From SPDF01 sp963699825 (GTDB lineage Bacteria; Gemmatimonadota; Gemmatimonadetes; Gemmatimonadales; GWC2-71-9), in the NCBI GenBank assembly GCA_963699825.1, contig CAVOVI010000004.1, positions 496,001-560,000 of the forward strand: DNA of 64,000 nt, in the 5' to 3' direction. Both the position numbers and the translations under genes were made by a program. A model generated the notes under the pieces. It saw nothing but the letters and a program-made list of their open reading frames with translations, searched no databases and had not been told where the DNA came from. Below are positions 38,012-46,917 of this stretch, in pieces; position 1 is the first letter of the stretch, and the number at the start of each line of letters is the position of its first letter.

Positions 38012-39471
38012 TCACCCGCCGGACACCGCCCGCTCCGCGGCCGTTCGGACCGCTTCGTCGGCGTCGCCCAGGAGGCCCTGCAACACCTCGGCCGCAGCGG
38101 CGCCGCCGGCGATGGCCAGCCCTTCCACCGCGGCCAGCCGCACGGCCGCGGACTTTCTTGCGAGCAGTCCCTTGGCCGGGGCCGCGGCCGCTTGCAATTG
38201 CTTCACCGCCTCCACCGTTCCGACCCGCCCAAGCGCCAGGTGCATCTCGCGGAGCACATCGGCGTTCCCCTCCTCGGGCAACCGCACCGCGATCGACATC
38301 ACCAGCCCTCGCGCCCAGCTCTCCGTCGATTCCCTGGGCAGCCTGCAGTCGCACCATCGGCTCGACGTCGTTCAGGAGCTGGCGCAGCGCCTCCAGCCCC
38401 TCGGTCGACGCGGATCTTGCACAGCGCACCGGCCACCGCCCTCCTTACGCGCGCGTCGCGGTGCGACACCTGCGCGGCAAGGGGTCGGGCGGCACCGGCG
38501 AGCCGGAGCTCCCCGCAAAGCTCCGCCACGTTCCGTACCACGAACCAGTCCGGATGCTGCAGCCGGTGGACGATGCGTTCCGTGCCGGTTTCCATCTTGG
38601 TGAGGACGGTGAAGTAGCCGCGACGCTCAGCCATCGTCGGCGCGGCGGTCAGCAGTTCAAGGAGCGCCTCCACGGCGTCTGCACCCATCCGCTTCAGGAC
38701 GGCGGTGGCCTCGACTCGCCGCCCTTCGGAAAGGGCCGCACGGGCGATGTGCTGGAGTGCCGACTTGGGCAGGATGCGACGCAAGGCGACCGAGTACCGG
38801 CGGCGGTGACTCTCGTCACCCTCTTGCCCCTCGAGTCGAAGCAGCTCGGTCGCCAGGCCCAGCAACTCGTCCCATTCCTCACGGCGGCAGGCGAGGTCGG
38901 CCTTTACCTCGAGATCGCGCAGGTGATCGTATCCCGGCTGATCCCGCCGGACACGGACTCCGGGGTCAGCGAGCGACGCGAGCAACTCCGGTGGCGGCGG
39001 CGGGATCGGCGCCGAGGAGCCGCCGACCGGCGCGCTCAGGTTGTCGAGGGTCCTCGTGTCACTCGACCTCGGCAGCTGCCTCGGCCCGTCGATCTGAATG
39101 GCGAGCGCCGCCTCGACCGGCAGCCGCTTCACAAACGCCTCGACCGTGACGTCTCCGGTCGGCTCGGTCGCCAGCAACCGTACCACCGCAAGCAGATCGG
39201 CCGGGCGGACCCCGGCCGGCACCCGGATGCTCCCAATGCCGTGCGCGTCAAAGCGATTCCCCACCTCGTCGCCGCCCGGCAGCCCGTGGGGTAGAGCGGT
39301 GCCGTCGACGATTATGCCCTTCACGTCAACGGAGATCGACGCACCGCCGGGCTCCATCGCGGCATAGAGGTCGCGAAAGCCGGCCTTCAGGTGGTCGCGA
39401 TCATTCGCATCGTGCTGCAGCAGGTCGAGCATCTGCGCGAGCGTCGCGATGATCGTGGAAGGTGCAGTCAT
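38012..39471 (-). pseudogene. HEAT-repeat protein gene with two apparent frameshifts
   Basis: ATG 39471 overlaps the stop of EcfA1. The product begins with a soluble domain rich in Val/Leu and a Pro linker. HEAT-like helical repeats start near residue 190 (for example MGADAVEALLELL and HPDWFVVRNVAELCGEL). The repeat pattern leaves the frame near 38420 (LCKI to RSASTEGLEALRQLL) and again near 38335 (to SWARGLVMSIAVRLPEEG), then continues to the stop at 38012. Two single-base indels within 100 bp restore a protein of about 486 residues. HEAT proteins are scaffolds; the ECF-operon position is unexplained. Confidence 0.65.
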
Positions 39472-40277
39472 ACCTCAAGCGTCCCGGTCTTGGGGTGAGA
39501 AGTCAAGAGCGGCGCCAGCTCGGCCACGGCGGGCCGCACTCCCTCCAACCCCAATCGTCGCGCCAGTTCGACCAGTGGCGGGGCCGGAAAGTCGGGATGG
39601 TGTCCCAGGAGCTCCGTGAGCGGGAGCTGCTGGGCAATGCGTCGCCCTGCCAGGACAACGGCCCGGTCGAGCACGGCCGCGGCGAACCCGAGGTCGTGCG
39701 TCACCGCCAGGACGGCAGTGCCGGTGGCGCGACGCTCGAGTACAACGTCCGCCACTCGTGCGCGCGCCGCACGGTCGAGCCCAGCGGTCGGTTCGTCAAG
39801 CACCAGCAATTGGGGACGGGCGACCAACGCGGCCGCGAACGCCACCAGCCGACGGGTCGGCTGCGGAAGGTCATAGGGATGATGATCGGCGAGCTGCGAG
39901 AGCCCAAGTTCGAGCAGGACCCCCTCGACGGCTTCGCCGATTCGTTCGGTGGACCAGCCGAGGCGCTCGGGACCGAAGCCAACCTCGGCGCGCACGGTCC
40001 GCGCGAAGAGTTGTGCCTCTGGATGCTGGAAGAGGTATCCAACGGCACTCGCGAAGTCCTCCGGGTTGCGTCCTGCGGTGGGCTCCCCTGCGGTGATCAC
40101 CCGCCCTTGATCGGGATGCAGCAGGGCCATCGCGAGCCGCGTAAGCGTCGTCTTCCCGGCGCCGTTGGCCCCGAGGAGTGCCACGCCTGCGCCGGCGTCG
40201 ATCTCCAACGATACGCCCTCCAGCACGGAGGCGCTTCCGAAGGCGAAGTGCACACCTTCCATCAACAGTGGCTTCAT
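39468..40277 (-). CDS. ECF transporter ATPase with canonical Walker A but degenerate signature
   Basis: This 269-residue ATP-binding subunit of an energy-coupling-factor importer has an intact Walker A (GANGAGKTT, 36-44), Q-loop (LFQHPEAQL), Walker B with catalytic glutamate (LLVLDEP) and H-loop (VTHD, H194). The ABC signature, normally LSGGQ, reads L-P-Q-P-T before RRLVA. ATG 40277 overlaps the stop of the partner ATPase; ATG 40286 is an alternative. With its partner, whose defects are complementary, it should form a single competent ATP site. Confidence 0.92.
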   Translation of the reverse strand: MKPLLMEGVHFAFGSASVLEGVSLEIDAGAGVALLGANGAGKTTLTRLAMALLHPDQGRVITAGEPTAGRNPEDFASAVGYLFQHPEAQLFARTVRAEVGFGPERLGWSTERIGEAVEGVLLELGLSQLADHHPYDLPQPTRRLVAFAAALVARPQLLVLDEPTAGLDRAARARVADVVLERRATGTAVLAVTHDLGFAAAVLDRAVVLAGRRIAQQLPLTELLGHHPDFPAPPLVELARRLGLEGVRPAVAELAPLLTSHPKTGTLEV

Positions 40278-41101
40278 CGCGCCCATCGAGCCACCCCCTC
40301 GTCGACCGTCAGCGGGTGCGGCGCCGCATTTCCAGCCGCGCGAGCGAGACCGGCGATGGCGGTCGATGCCGCCCCGGCCTCCCAGATCCGCTCGCCCCGA
40401 AGCACCTCCCGGGGCGGACCGTCGAGCACCGGGCCTCCGTCCGCGAACACGACGAGGCGATCTGCCACCTGAGGCAGTCCATCGGTGTCCTCGCTCGCGA
40501 CGACGACCGCCGCTCCCCGCGACGCCTCACGGCGCAGCAGGGCATGGACGAGGGCCCGGCCGGCGGTGTCGAGGGCGGAGGTCGGTTCGTCGAGCAGCCA
40601 GAGGTCGGGTTCGAGCACGAGCATCGACGCGATGACGGCCCGCTGCATCTCGCCGCCCGACAACGTGCCCGGATCCCGTTCGGCAAGATGGGTGATGGCG
40701 AGCGCATGCAGGGCGTCCGCCACACGCGCCTTGATCTGCCCACGCGGCCACCCGAGGTTGGCGGGTGCAAAGGCGACCTCCTGGAACACTGTCTCGGCGA
40801 TCCCCGAAAGCTGCGTGGCAGGAGACGGGAGGACGAGCGCCACACGGCCCCCGAGCGCCGCTACCGACGAGGGAAGCGCCGGGTCGATCCCGAGGGTCAG
40901 GACCGTCCCTGTCCGCTCGCCCCCCGTGTGACGCGGCGCCAACCCCGCCGCCACCAGCAGCGCCGTGCTCGTCCCGGCGCCGAGCGCACCCGTCAACCAG
41001 GTGATGCTCCCCGCGTCGGCGTGCAGGACGCAGTCGCGCAGCGCGGGCGAGGGCGCACCGGGATAGGTGAAGCCGACTCCCTTGAACAGGAGTGCGCTCA
41101 C
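40274..41101 (-). CDS. ECF transporter ATPase with canonical signature but degenerate Walker A, Q-loop and H-loop
   Basis: This 275-residue partner ATPase has an intact signature (LSGGE, 147-151) and Walker B glutamate (LWLLDEP). In Walker A (G38-A-L-G-A-G-T44-S-T), Thr replaces the invariant Lys. The Q-loop Gln is missing (VLPSPATQ) and the H-loop His is replaced (VASED, E204). A single codon change (AAG to ACG) explains Lys to Thr. It overlaps both neighbours by 4 bp in the S-T-A-A gene order. Confidence 0.92.
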   Translation of the reverse strand: MSALLFKGVGFTYPGAPSPALRDCVLHADAGSITWLTGALGAGTSTALLVAAGLAPRHTGGERTGTVLTLGIDPALPSSVAALGGRVALVLPSPATQLSGIAETVFQEVAFAPANLGWPRGQIKARVADALHALAITHLAERDPGTLSGGEMQRAVIASMLVLEPDLWLLDEPTSALDTAGRALVHALLRREASRGAAVVVASEDTDGLPQVADRLVVFADGGPVLDGPPREVLRGERIWEAGAASTAIAGLARAAGNAAPHPLTVDEGVARWAR

Positions 41102-41841
41102 CCGAACACTCTCCAGAGCAACACCGTCACGGCCCCGGCGCCCGCAAGCCAGCGGATGGCCCGGTCACCGACGCGGTCGAGCGGGGGATCGAGCGGTGTC
41201 CTGTGGGCGACTCCGCTGGCACATCGTGTTTCCAGCGCGTATCCACGTTCATCAACCTCCGCGAGCGCGCCGAGGAGGAGTGGAAAGGTGACAGGCCCGA
41301 TGGCGCGGACCCGGTTCAGCGGACTTCCGCGCAAACGGAGCCCTCGGCTCCGCTGTGCATCGAGAATGGCGAGTGCGCGGGCCCTGAAGCGGGGGAGAGC
41401 CAGGAGGGTGGCCACGACGAGGTACGCCGTGGAGAATGACCAACCACGGTCGGCCACCGCATCGACGAACCTGGCCGGTGAGAACGACGCATAGAGCGCC
41501 AGCGAAGCCGTGGCGATGGCGCCGAGCCGGCACGCTTGCGTGGCGGCCGCTGCCAGTCCGTCGCGCGAGAGGGAAAGCCCAAGCATGAAGATCTGGTCAC
41601 CCTCACCGAGGACGCCGTGCAGCAGAAAGAGAAAGAACCAGAGCGGAGCCAGCGGGACCAGCGCGCGCAGGGCGGCTCGGCCGACTCCACCAAGGACCAC
41701 CGCCACCACGGTCGCAGCATAGAGCACGGCAGCCGTCTTCGGGCCCGGGGCCGCCACGGCGAGCACCGCCACGCAGAGGGTGAGAACGAGCGGGGTGAAG
41801 GGATGGAATCGGGCCGCAGGTGGGCCGGGATCTGGACTCAT
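41098..41841 (-). CDS. ecfT: ECF transporter transmembrane subunit T
   Basis: This 247-residue membrane protein has about five to six helices. The two coupling motifs that contact the ATPases are present as AQRSRGLRL and DERGYALETR (the A-R-G type). ATG 41841 overlaps the S-component stop, and its stop overlaps the next ATPase. The frame is open upstream within the S gene in another phase and is excluded. It links substrate capture by EcfS to the ATPase pair. Confidence 0.9.
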   Translation of the reverse strand: MSPDPGPPAARFHPFTPLVLTLCVAVLAVAAPGPKTAAVLYAATVVAVVLGGVGRAALRALVPLAPLWFFLFLLHGVLGEGDQIFMLGLSLSRDGLAAAATQACRLGAIATASLALYASFSPARFVDAVADRGWSFSTAYLVVATLLALPRFRARALAILDAQRSRGLRLRGSPLNRVRAIGPVTFPLLLGALAEVDERGYALETRCASGVAHRTPLDPPLDRVGDRAIRWLAGAGAVTVLLWRVFG

Positions 41842-42407
41842 CGCCCCACGGCCTGCGCCGCTCGGGCAAACCGGCCGATCATCCGATTCGGCAGCGACCG
41901 CACCAGGGCGCCGACCACCAGGAATGCGACTGCCTTGTCGGCCAGGTCGAGCGCCAGGCTCGACGCGGTGACCGCAACTGGAAGCGAGAGTCCGAGCTGC
42001 CGGAGGAGCGTGACCACTGCCGTCGTCCCGGTGGCAGTGACCCCCTTGAACAGCACGTAGCTGATGATCGAAGAGAGCGCGCCCGCCACGAGGCCGGTGA
42101 GGAGGCCCCAGGCAATGCTGCGGCTGGTGGACCGGAACCCCGCCTGTGATGCGGCCACCCCTGCAAGCACGGCGATCACGATCTGGATGAGTCCGAACGG
42201 TATCCACTGGTAGCCATAGATGAGCCCGAACAGCACCTGCCCGATGGCCCCGACAAGAATCCCGACCGCGGGGCCGGCCAGCACCGTGGCGAGAATTGTC
42301 CCGATCGAATCCAGATAAAGTGGGAGCCCCATCGCGTTGACCAGCCCCCCAATGACCAGGTTGATGGCGATCGCGGCGGGCAGGAGTGCCAGGAGACGGG
42401 CGTTCAC
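41838..42407 (-). CDS. ECF transporter substrate-binding subunit S
   Basis: This 189-residue protein of six hydrophobic helices starts with IAINLVIGGLVNAMGLPLYLDSIGTILA and has the Gly/Ala-rich helix packing of S components. Gene order S-T-A-A with 4 bp overlaps makes a dedicated (group I) ECF system. The substrate (a vitamin, metal or nucleobase) cannot be assigned by eye. The LYLDSIGT motif occurs in uncharacterised S families. ATG 42407 is divergent from the M28 peptidase gene. Confidence 0.85.
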   Translation of the reverse strand: MNARLLALLPAAIAINLVIGGLVNAMGLPLYLDSIGTILATVLAGPAVGILVGAIGQVLFGLIYGYQWIPFGLIQIVIAVLAGVAASQAGFRSTSRSIAWGLLTGLVAGALSSIISYVLFKGVTATGTTAVVTLLRQLGLSLPVAVTASSLALDLADKAVAFLVVGALVRSLPNRMIGRFARAAQAVGR

Positions 42408-42455
42408 AGGACTCCAGAGGTGGGAGGCAGAGGCGGGGGCTGGCCTGAGGGCAAC

Positions 42456-42485
42456 TTGGGTTCGACCCCTCCCCGGGGTTAGAAT
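42456..42485 (+). promoter_or_regulatory. Predicted promoter for the M28 peptidase operon
   Basis: TTGGGT (42456-42461) and TAGAAT (42480-42485, five of six to consensus) are spaced by 18 bp in the divergent gap upstream of GTG 42542. Confidence 0.45.
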
Positions 42486-42541
42486 CTTAGGTGTTCATTC
42501 AACCCCGGCAACCCTGCCGGTTCTCAACCTCCGAGTCTCTC

Positions 42542-43834
42542 GTGACCCGCAAAATCGTTCGGTACGCCCTCGGTGTCCTCTTCGGCGCAATGCTGGCCTC
42601 CCCTCTGGCTGCCCAGACCGCCGCTCCTTCCCTTGACCAGGCCGCGAAGCGCGCCCAGACCGATATCAAGGTCCTCGCTGCAGACGAACTCGGTGGCCGT
42701 CTGACGGGAACGGCCGGCGCCGACTCGGCCGCCGCCTATATCGCGCGGCGCTTCGCGCAGATCGGCCTCCAGCCACCCCCGGGTGGGTGGTTCCAGCCCT
42801 TCACCGTCTCCAAGGATGCCCCGGCCGTCCAGCACGCCAATCTCGGTGAGCTGCATGGCAAGAACGTCATCGGGATCATCCCCGGACGGGACCCGGCGCT
42901 CCGGAACGAGACGATCATCATCGGCGCCCACTATGACCATCTGGGCCACGGTGGCTTCGGCGCCCTCGATCCCGACTCCACCGGCCGCGTCCACAACGGA
43001 GCGGACGACAACGCGTCTGGCACGGCCGCGCTGCTGGCGATGGCGACCCGACTCCAGGCGGCGCCAACCGCCCGCACGATTGTGTTCATCTCCTTCAGCG
43101 GCGAAGAACTTGGCCTCCTCGGCTCCGATTACTACGTCAAGAATCCGATCTATCCCCTGAGCGCCGCCGAGGCGATGATCAATCTCGACATGGTCGGCCG
43201 CCTGAAGAACGACAAGCTCATCGTGTACGGTACGGGGACCGCCACCGAATTCCCCGCGCTGCTCGACTCACTCAACTGGTACGCGAAGTTCGACCTCCGC
43301 CCGCAGCCCGAGGGCTACGGGCCGAGCGACCAGACGTCGTTCTACGCCGCCAAGATTCCCGTCCTCCATTACTTCTCGGACCTGCACGCCGACTACCACC
43401 GAAGCACCGACGACTGGGACAAGATCAACGCCCCGGGGCTGATCAGGATCGCAGATTTCGCCGCGGCAATGGCCACGGCGCTGGGTAACCGCCCGACGCG
43501 CGTGACGTATATCGACGTGCCCCCGCCCGCACCCAAGGGCGGTGCGGCGGTGACATCCGGCTACGGCGCGTATCTCGGCACGGTGCCCGACATGGCCTCC
43601 GGCGAAAGTGGCGGCGTCCTGATCACCGGGGTATCGAAGGGCAGTCCCGCCGAGGTGGGGGGCATGCAGGGGGGCGACAAGATCATCAAGATCGGGGATT
43701 ACGATGTGCCTGATCTGGCGGGGATGACCGACGCTCTCCGCGCATACAGGCCGGGCGACAAGGTCGTCATCATCGTGATTCGCGGCGACCAGACGCTCGG
43801 CCTGGACGTGACCCTGGGCAAGCGCGGCGGATGA
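42542..43834 (+). CDS. Secreted M28 zinc aminopeptidase with PDZ domain
   Basis: This 430-residue exported protein has a signal peptide (cleavage after PLAAQ). The M28 catalytic domain has its metal ligands in order: GAHYDHLG, HNGADDNASG, SGEELGLLG, MINLDMVG and HADYHRSTDDW. A C-terminal PDZ-like domain (about 340-430) shows GVLITGVSKGSPAEVGGMQGGD. It is likely a periplasmic or outer-surface peptidase. GTG 42542 is the start that gives the signal peptide. Its stop overlaps the GAF gene (ATGA). Confidence 0.92.
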   Translation: MTRKIVRYALGVLFGAMLASPLAAQTAAPSLDQAAKRAQTDIKVLAADELGGRLTGTAGADSAAAYIARRFAQIGLQPPPGGWFQPFTVSKDAPAVQHANLGELHGKNVIGIIPGRDPALRNETIIIGAHYDHLGHGGFGALDPDSTGRVHNGADDNASGTAALLAMATRLQAAPTARTIVFISFSGEELGLLGSDYYVKNPIYPLSAAEAMINLDMVGRLKNDKLIVYGTGTATEFPALLDSLNWYAKFDLRPQPEGYGPSDQTSFYAAKIPVLHYFSDLHADYHRSTDDWDKINAPGLIRIADFAAAMATALGNRPTRVTYIDVPPPAPKGGAAVTSGYGAYLGTVPDMASGESGGVLITGVSKGSPAEVGGMQGGDKIIKIGDYDVPDLAGMTDALRAYRPGDKVVIIVIRGDQTLGLDVTLGKRGG

Positions 43835-44292
43835 GCGGGGCGGTGCTGGACGCCGACCGGGTCGTTGCCGCGCTTCGCGGCGCTTTCACCCACGATGCCG
43901 GTCGGCAGGGGCTCCTCCAGCTCGCCGCCGACCGCATCCGCGATGCGGGTCCGCCGTACACCTCGGTCTACCTGTACATGCTCCACGGCTCGGAGTTGGT
44001 GCTTGAGGCGTGGAGCGGCCGGGACACCGAACACACCCGCATTGCGGTCGGAACGGGGGTCTGTGGAACCGCCGTGGCTACTGGCCAGGATCAGAATGTC
44101 GGCGATGTACAGGCCATCGGGAACTACCTCGCCTGCAACCTGGACACCCGCTCCGAATTGGTCGTGCTGATCCGGCGAGGAGCGGCCATCCTCGGACAGA
44201 TCGACGTGGACAGCGACGTCCCCGACCCCTTCACGCCGGCGGAAGAGGCCGCCGTCCGCCAGGTGGCGGACGCCCTCGCCGTCCTGCTGTGA
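43831..44292 (+). CDS. GAF-domain protein related to free methionine-R-sulfoxide reductase
   Basis: This single GAF domain of 153 residues resembles fRMsr in the GVCGTAVATGQDQNVGDVQAI segment, the LAC cysteine and the GQIDVDSDV strand. Two of the three usual cysteines are present. The position of the resolving cysteine appears to be His (EHTRIAVG). It may therefore be an altered reductase or a small-molecule sensor. It overlaps both neighbours by 4 bp. Confidence 0.75.
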   Translation: MSGAVLDADRVVAALRGAFTHDAGRQGLLQLAADRIRDAGPPYTSVYLYMLHGSELVLEAWSGRDTEHTRIAVGTGVCGTAVATGQDQNVGDVQAIGNYLACNLDTRSELVVLIRRGAAILGQIDVDSDVPDPFTPAEEAAVRQVADALAVLL

Positions 44293-45188
44293 GGGCCTGG
44301 TCCTCTTCCCGCTTCTCTGTCGCACTTCCCCCAGGCCACCGATTCCCGATCGCCAAGTACCAGGCGGTGCGCGATGGCGTCGTAGCGCGTGGACTCCTCC
44401 CGGCCGAGGCGATCCACGAACCTGACCGGGTGGAGCGCACCGCGCTCGCGTTGGTCCATACTTCCGAATACGTCGCATCGATCGAAGAAGGGACGCTGGC
44501 GGAACCCGCCGTTCGCCGCCTCGGCTTTCCGTGGGGGCCGGGGCTGCGTGAGCGGTCGTTTCGGACCGTGCAGGGCACCGTCGAGGCGGCGCGGGACGCC
44601 TTGGCCAGAGGGGCCGGAATCAACCTCGCCGGCGGTACGCATCACGCCTTTGCCGAGCGGGGCGAGGGATTCTGTGTGTTCAATGATGTGGCAGTGGCGA
44701 CGCGAGTCCTGCAGCGGGAGGGCCTGGTCCGCCGTGTGGCAGTGATCGACCTCGATGTGCACCAGGGCAACGGCACCGCGCGGATCTTCGACGACGACGA
44801 GGACGTCTACACCTTCTCGATGCACGGAGAGCGCAATTACCCGTTCCATCGGGAGCGGAGCCGACTGGACGTGGACCTGCCCGATGGCGCGGGGGACGCG
44901 ACCTACCTTTCGGCCCTCGACCGTCACTTGGACGAGGTGCTCGACGACGCCGAGCCCGACCTCGCCTTCTACCTGGCTGGCGCCGACCCTTACACAGACG
45001 ACCGCTTCGGCCGGCTCAATGTCTCCATGGAGGGACTCCGAGCCCGGGATCGTCGCGTCTTCGCCGCCTGTGCGCGGCGCGGAGTACCGGTGGCCGTCAC
45101 CCTCGCCGGAGGCTACGCCTCGCGGATGGAAGACATCGTGACAATCCATGCGAACACCGTGGAGGAGCTGCGTGCCGCTTTCGGCTGA
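44289..45188 (+). CDS. Histone-deacetylase-family (class I/IV-like) amidohydrolase
   Basis: This 299-residue zinc hydrolase of the HDAC/acetylpolyamine-amidohydrolase superfamily has the tandem catalytic histidines in AGGTHHAF, FCVFNDVAVA, the zinc ligands in IDLDVHQGNGT and AGADP, and the transition-state tyrosine in GGYA. It deacetylates an unknown acetyl-lysine, polyamine or acetoin-type substrate. GTG 44289 overlaps the GAF stop. It is shorter than eukaryotic HDACs, as in bacterial AcuC-like proteins. Confidence 0.92.
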   Translation: MRAWSSSRFSVALPPGHRFPIAKYQAVRDGVVARGLLPAEAIHEPDRVERTALALVHTSEYVASIEEGTLAEPAVRRLGFPWGPGLRERSFRTVQGTVEAARDALARGAGINLAGGTHHAFAERGEGFCVFNDVAVATRVLQREGLVRRVAVIDLDVHQGNGTARIFDDDEDVYTFSMHGERNYPFHRERSRLDVDLPDGAGDATYLSALDRHLDEVLDDAEPDLAFYLAGADPYTDDRFGRLNVSMEGLRARDRRVFAACARRGVPVAVTLAGGYASRMEDIVTIHANTVEELRAAFG

Positions 45189-46011
45189 GACATGCACCAG
45201 GGAGGTGCGTGGCGTCGCCCTCTTCGAGCGCCGTGTGGGCAGCGGCCCGGCCACCGTCGTGCTGCACGGCGGGCCCGGCGCGCACCACGACTACCTCCTC
45301 CCGGGGTTCGATGCCCTGGCCACCGGCCGCACCCTGATCTACTACGACCAGCGCGGAGGGGGCCGGTCTGCGGTGTCGCGGGAGGTGCCGGTCGGCTGGC
45401 GAGAACAGGTGGCCGATCTCGAGGCGCTGCGGCAAATCTGGGGAATGGAGCGGCTGACCATCGCGGGGTATTCCTGGGGCGGACTCCTTTCCCTCCTCTA
45501 CGCCACCGAGCACCCGGACCGTGTTGAGCGGCTCGCGCTCGTGTCTCCTGCCCCGGCGTGGCGCGCGGCGCGCAACGAATTTGAGAGCCGCCTCTCGGCA
45601 CGTACCATGGCGCCGGCGCTGCAGAAGGCGCGCGCCGCCCTCCGAGCCAGCGGGCTGCGGGAGCGAGACGCCGAAGCCTATCAGCGAAGGGTGTTCGAAC
45701 TGTCGGTGGCCGGGTACTTCCACGACCCCGGGAAGGTGGCGGGCCTCACCCCGTTTCGGGTGACCGGCCGCACCCAGCAGGAAGTGTGGGAGAGCCTCGG
45801 CGACTACGACCTCCGCCCGGCGTTGGCCGCGCTTCGCGTTCCGTCCATCGTGCTCCACGGCGATGACGACCCGATTCCGGCGGAGTCCGCTCGCGCCATC
45901 GCCGATGCGATCGGAGCGCCCTTCCATCTCCTCACCGCCTGCGGGCATGTCCCCTATGTCGAGGCCCTCGAGGAGTTCCGCCACCTCCTCGACGGCTTCC
46001 TCCCGGCCTGA
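45172..46011 (+). CDS. Alpha/beta hydrolase, prolyl-aminopeptidase-like
   Basis: This 279-residue alpha/beta-hydrolase has the oxyanion motif HGGPGAHHD, YYDQRGGGRS, the nucleophile elbow G-Y-S-W-G-G, the acid in HGDDDPI and the histidine in CGHVPYVE. These motifs resemble proline iminopeptidases, but the cap domain is not diagnostic. GTG 45172 lies 17 bp inside the HDAC gene. No signal peptide, so it is cytoplasmic. Confidence 0.85.
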   Translation: MPLSAETCTREVRGVALFERRVGSGPATVVLHGGPGAHHDYLLPGFDALATGRTLIYYDQRGGGRSAVSREVPVGWREQVADLEALRQIWGMERLTIAGYSWGGLLSLLYATEHPDRVERLALVSPAPAWRAARNEFESRLSARTMAPALQKARAALRASGLRERDAEAYQRRVFELSVAGYFHDPGKVAGLTPFRVTGRTQQEVWESLGDYDLRPALAALRVPSIVLHGDDDPIPAESARAIADAIGAPFHLLTACGHVPYVEALEEFRHLLDGFLPA

Positions 46012-46054
46012 TCACCGGTTGCATCCCGCACCGGGCGGCCGCATCCTTCCCAGC

Positions 46055-46917
46055 ATGACTATCGAACCGCCGCGCAGTCGCATCGCCCTCGTCATCGGCT
46101 CCGGCGGCGTCAAGTGCGCGGCCGCGCTCGGCCTTCAGCAGGCGCTTCGCGACGAGGGAATCGAAATCGACCTGGTCGTGGGGTGCAGCGCGGGCTCGAT
46201 CTACGCCGCCGCCGCCGCGCTCGGCTGGACGGTCGGCGAGACCATCGACATCACGATGCGACTCTGGACCCGGGAGACCACCTCGCGCCCGCGGCGAATG
46301 GCGCTCCTCCGCGCCGCCTTCCCGCGCCTCTTCGGCTTCTCGACCGATTTCTCCTTTCGCGACGACCGTCTCCTCAACGAACGACTGCAGACCGCATTCG
46401 GGACGCGCACCTTCGGCAACACGCAGATTCCGCTCTATATCACCGCCACCCATTTCCACACTGGCGTCCAGGTGGTGCTGTCGGAGGGGCTGCTCTGGGA
46501 AGCGATGCGGGCGAGCGTGGCGATCCCGTTCGTCTTTGCCCCGAAGCGTATCGGTGAGGATCTGCTGATGGACGGCTTCCTCTCTGACCCATTACCGGTC
46601 AATGTGGCCATCCAGGAGCGAGCCGGCGTGATCCTCGCGATGGGGTTCGAGAGTCCCAGTCTCAGTCGTTTCACGAGTCCGATGCGACTCGGGCTTCAGT
46701 TGACGGGCATCATGTCCAACAATCTTCTTCGCTCGCGGTTCGCCTTCCACAACCTCACCCACTTCACCGAGGTGATTCCGATCTTGCCGGAATTCAAGCA
46801 GCGAGTGGGCATCTTCGATACGGAGCAAGATTCCCGTACGTGATCGAGGAAGGTCGGCGCGCCGCCATGACGCACATTTCCTATATCCGCAAGTTGATGG
46901 CGGAGGTTCCCGCGTGA
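46055..46917 (+). CDS. Patatin-like phospholipase (RssA type) with apparent frameshift near the end
   Basis: This protein of about 286 residues has the lipase elbow G-C-S-A-G-S and the catalytic aspartate in MDGFLSDPLPV of the patatin Ser-Asp dyad. The N-terminal glycine loop (GSGGVKCAAALG) lacks the usual GGGxRG arginine. The continuous frame stops at 46843 after TEQDSRT. The family C-terminus PYVIEEGRRAA...IRKLMAEV lies in the next frame and ends at 46917, overlapping the phosphatase GTG. One surplus C near 46825 explains it. It hydrolyses acyl esters of unknown lipids. Confidence 0.82.

Noticed and set aside
42451..42480. tRNA T-arm-like GGGTTCGACCC
   Set aside because: No anticodon or acceptor arms can be built around it, and it overlaps a plausible promoter.
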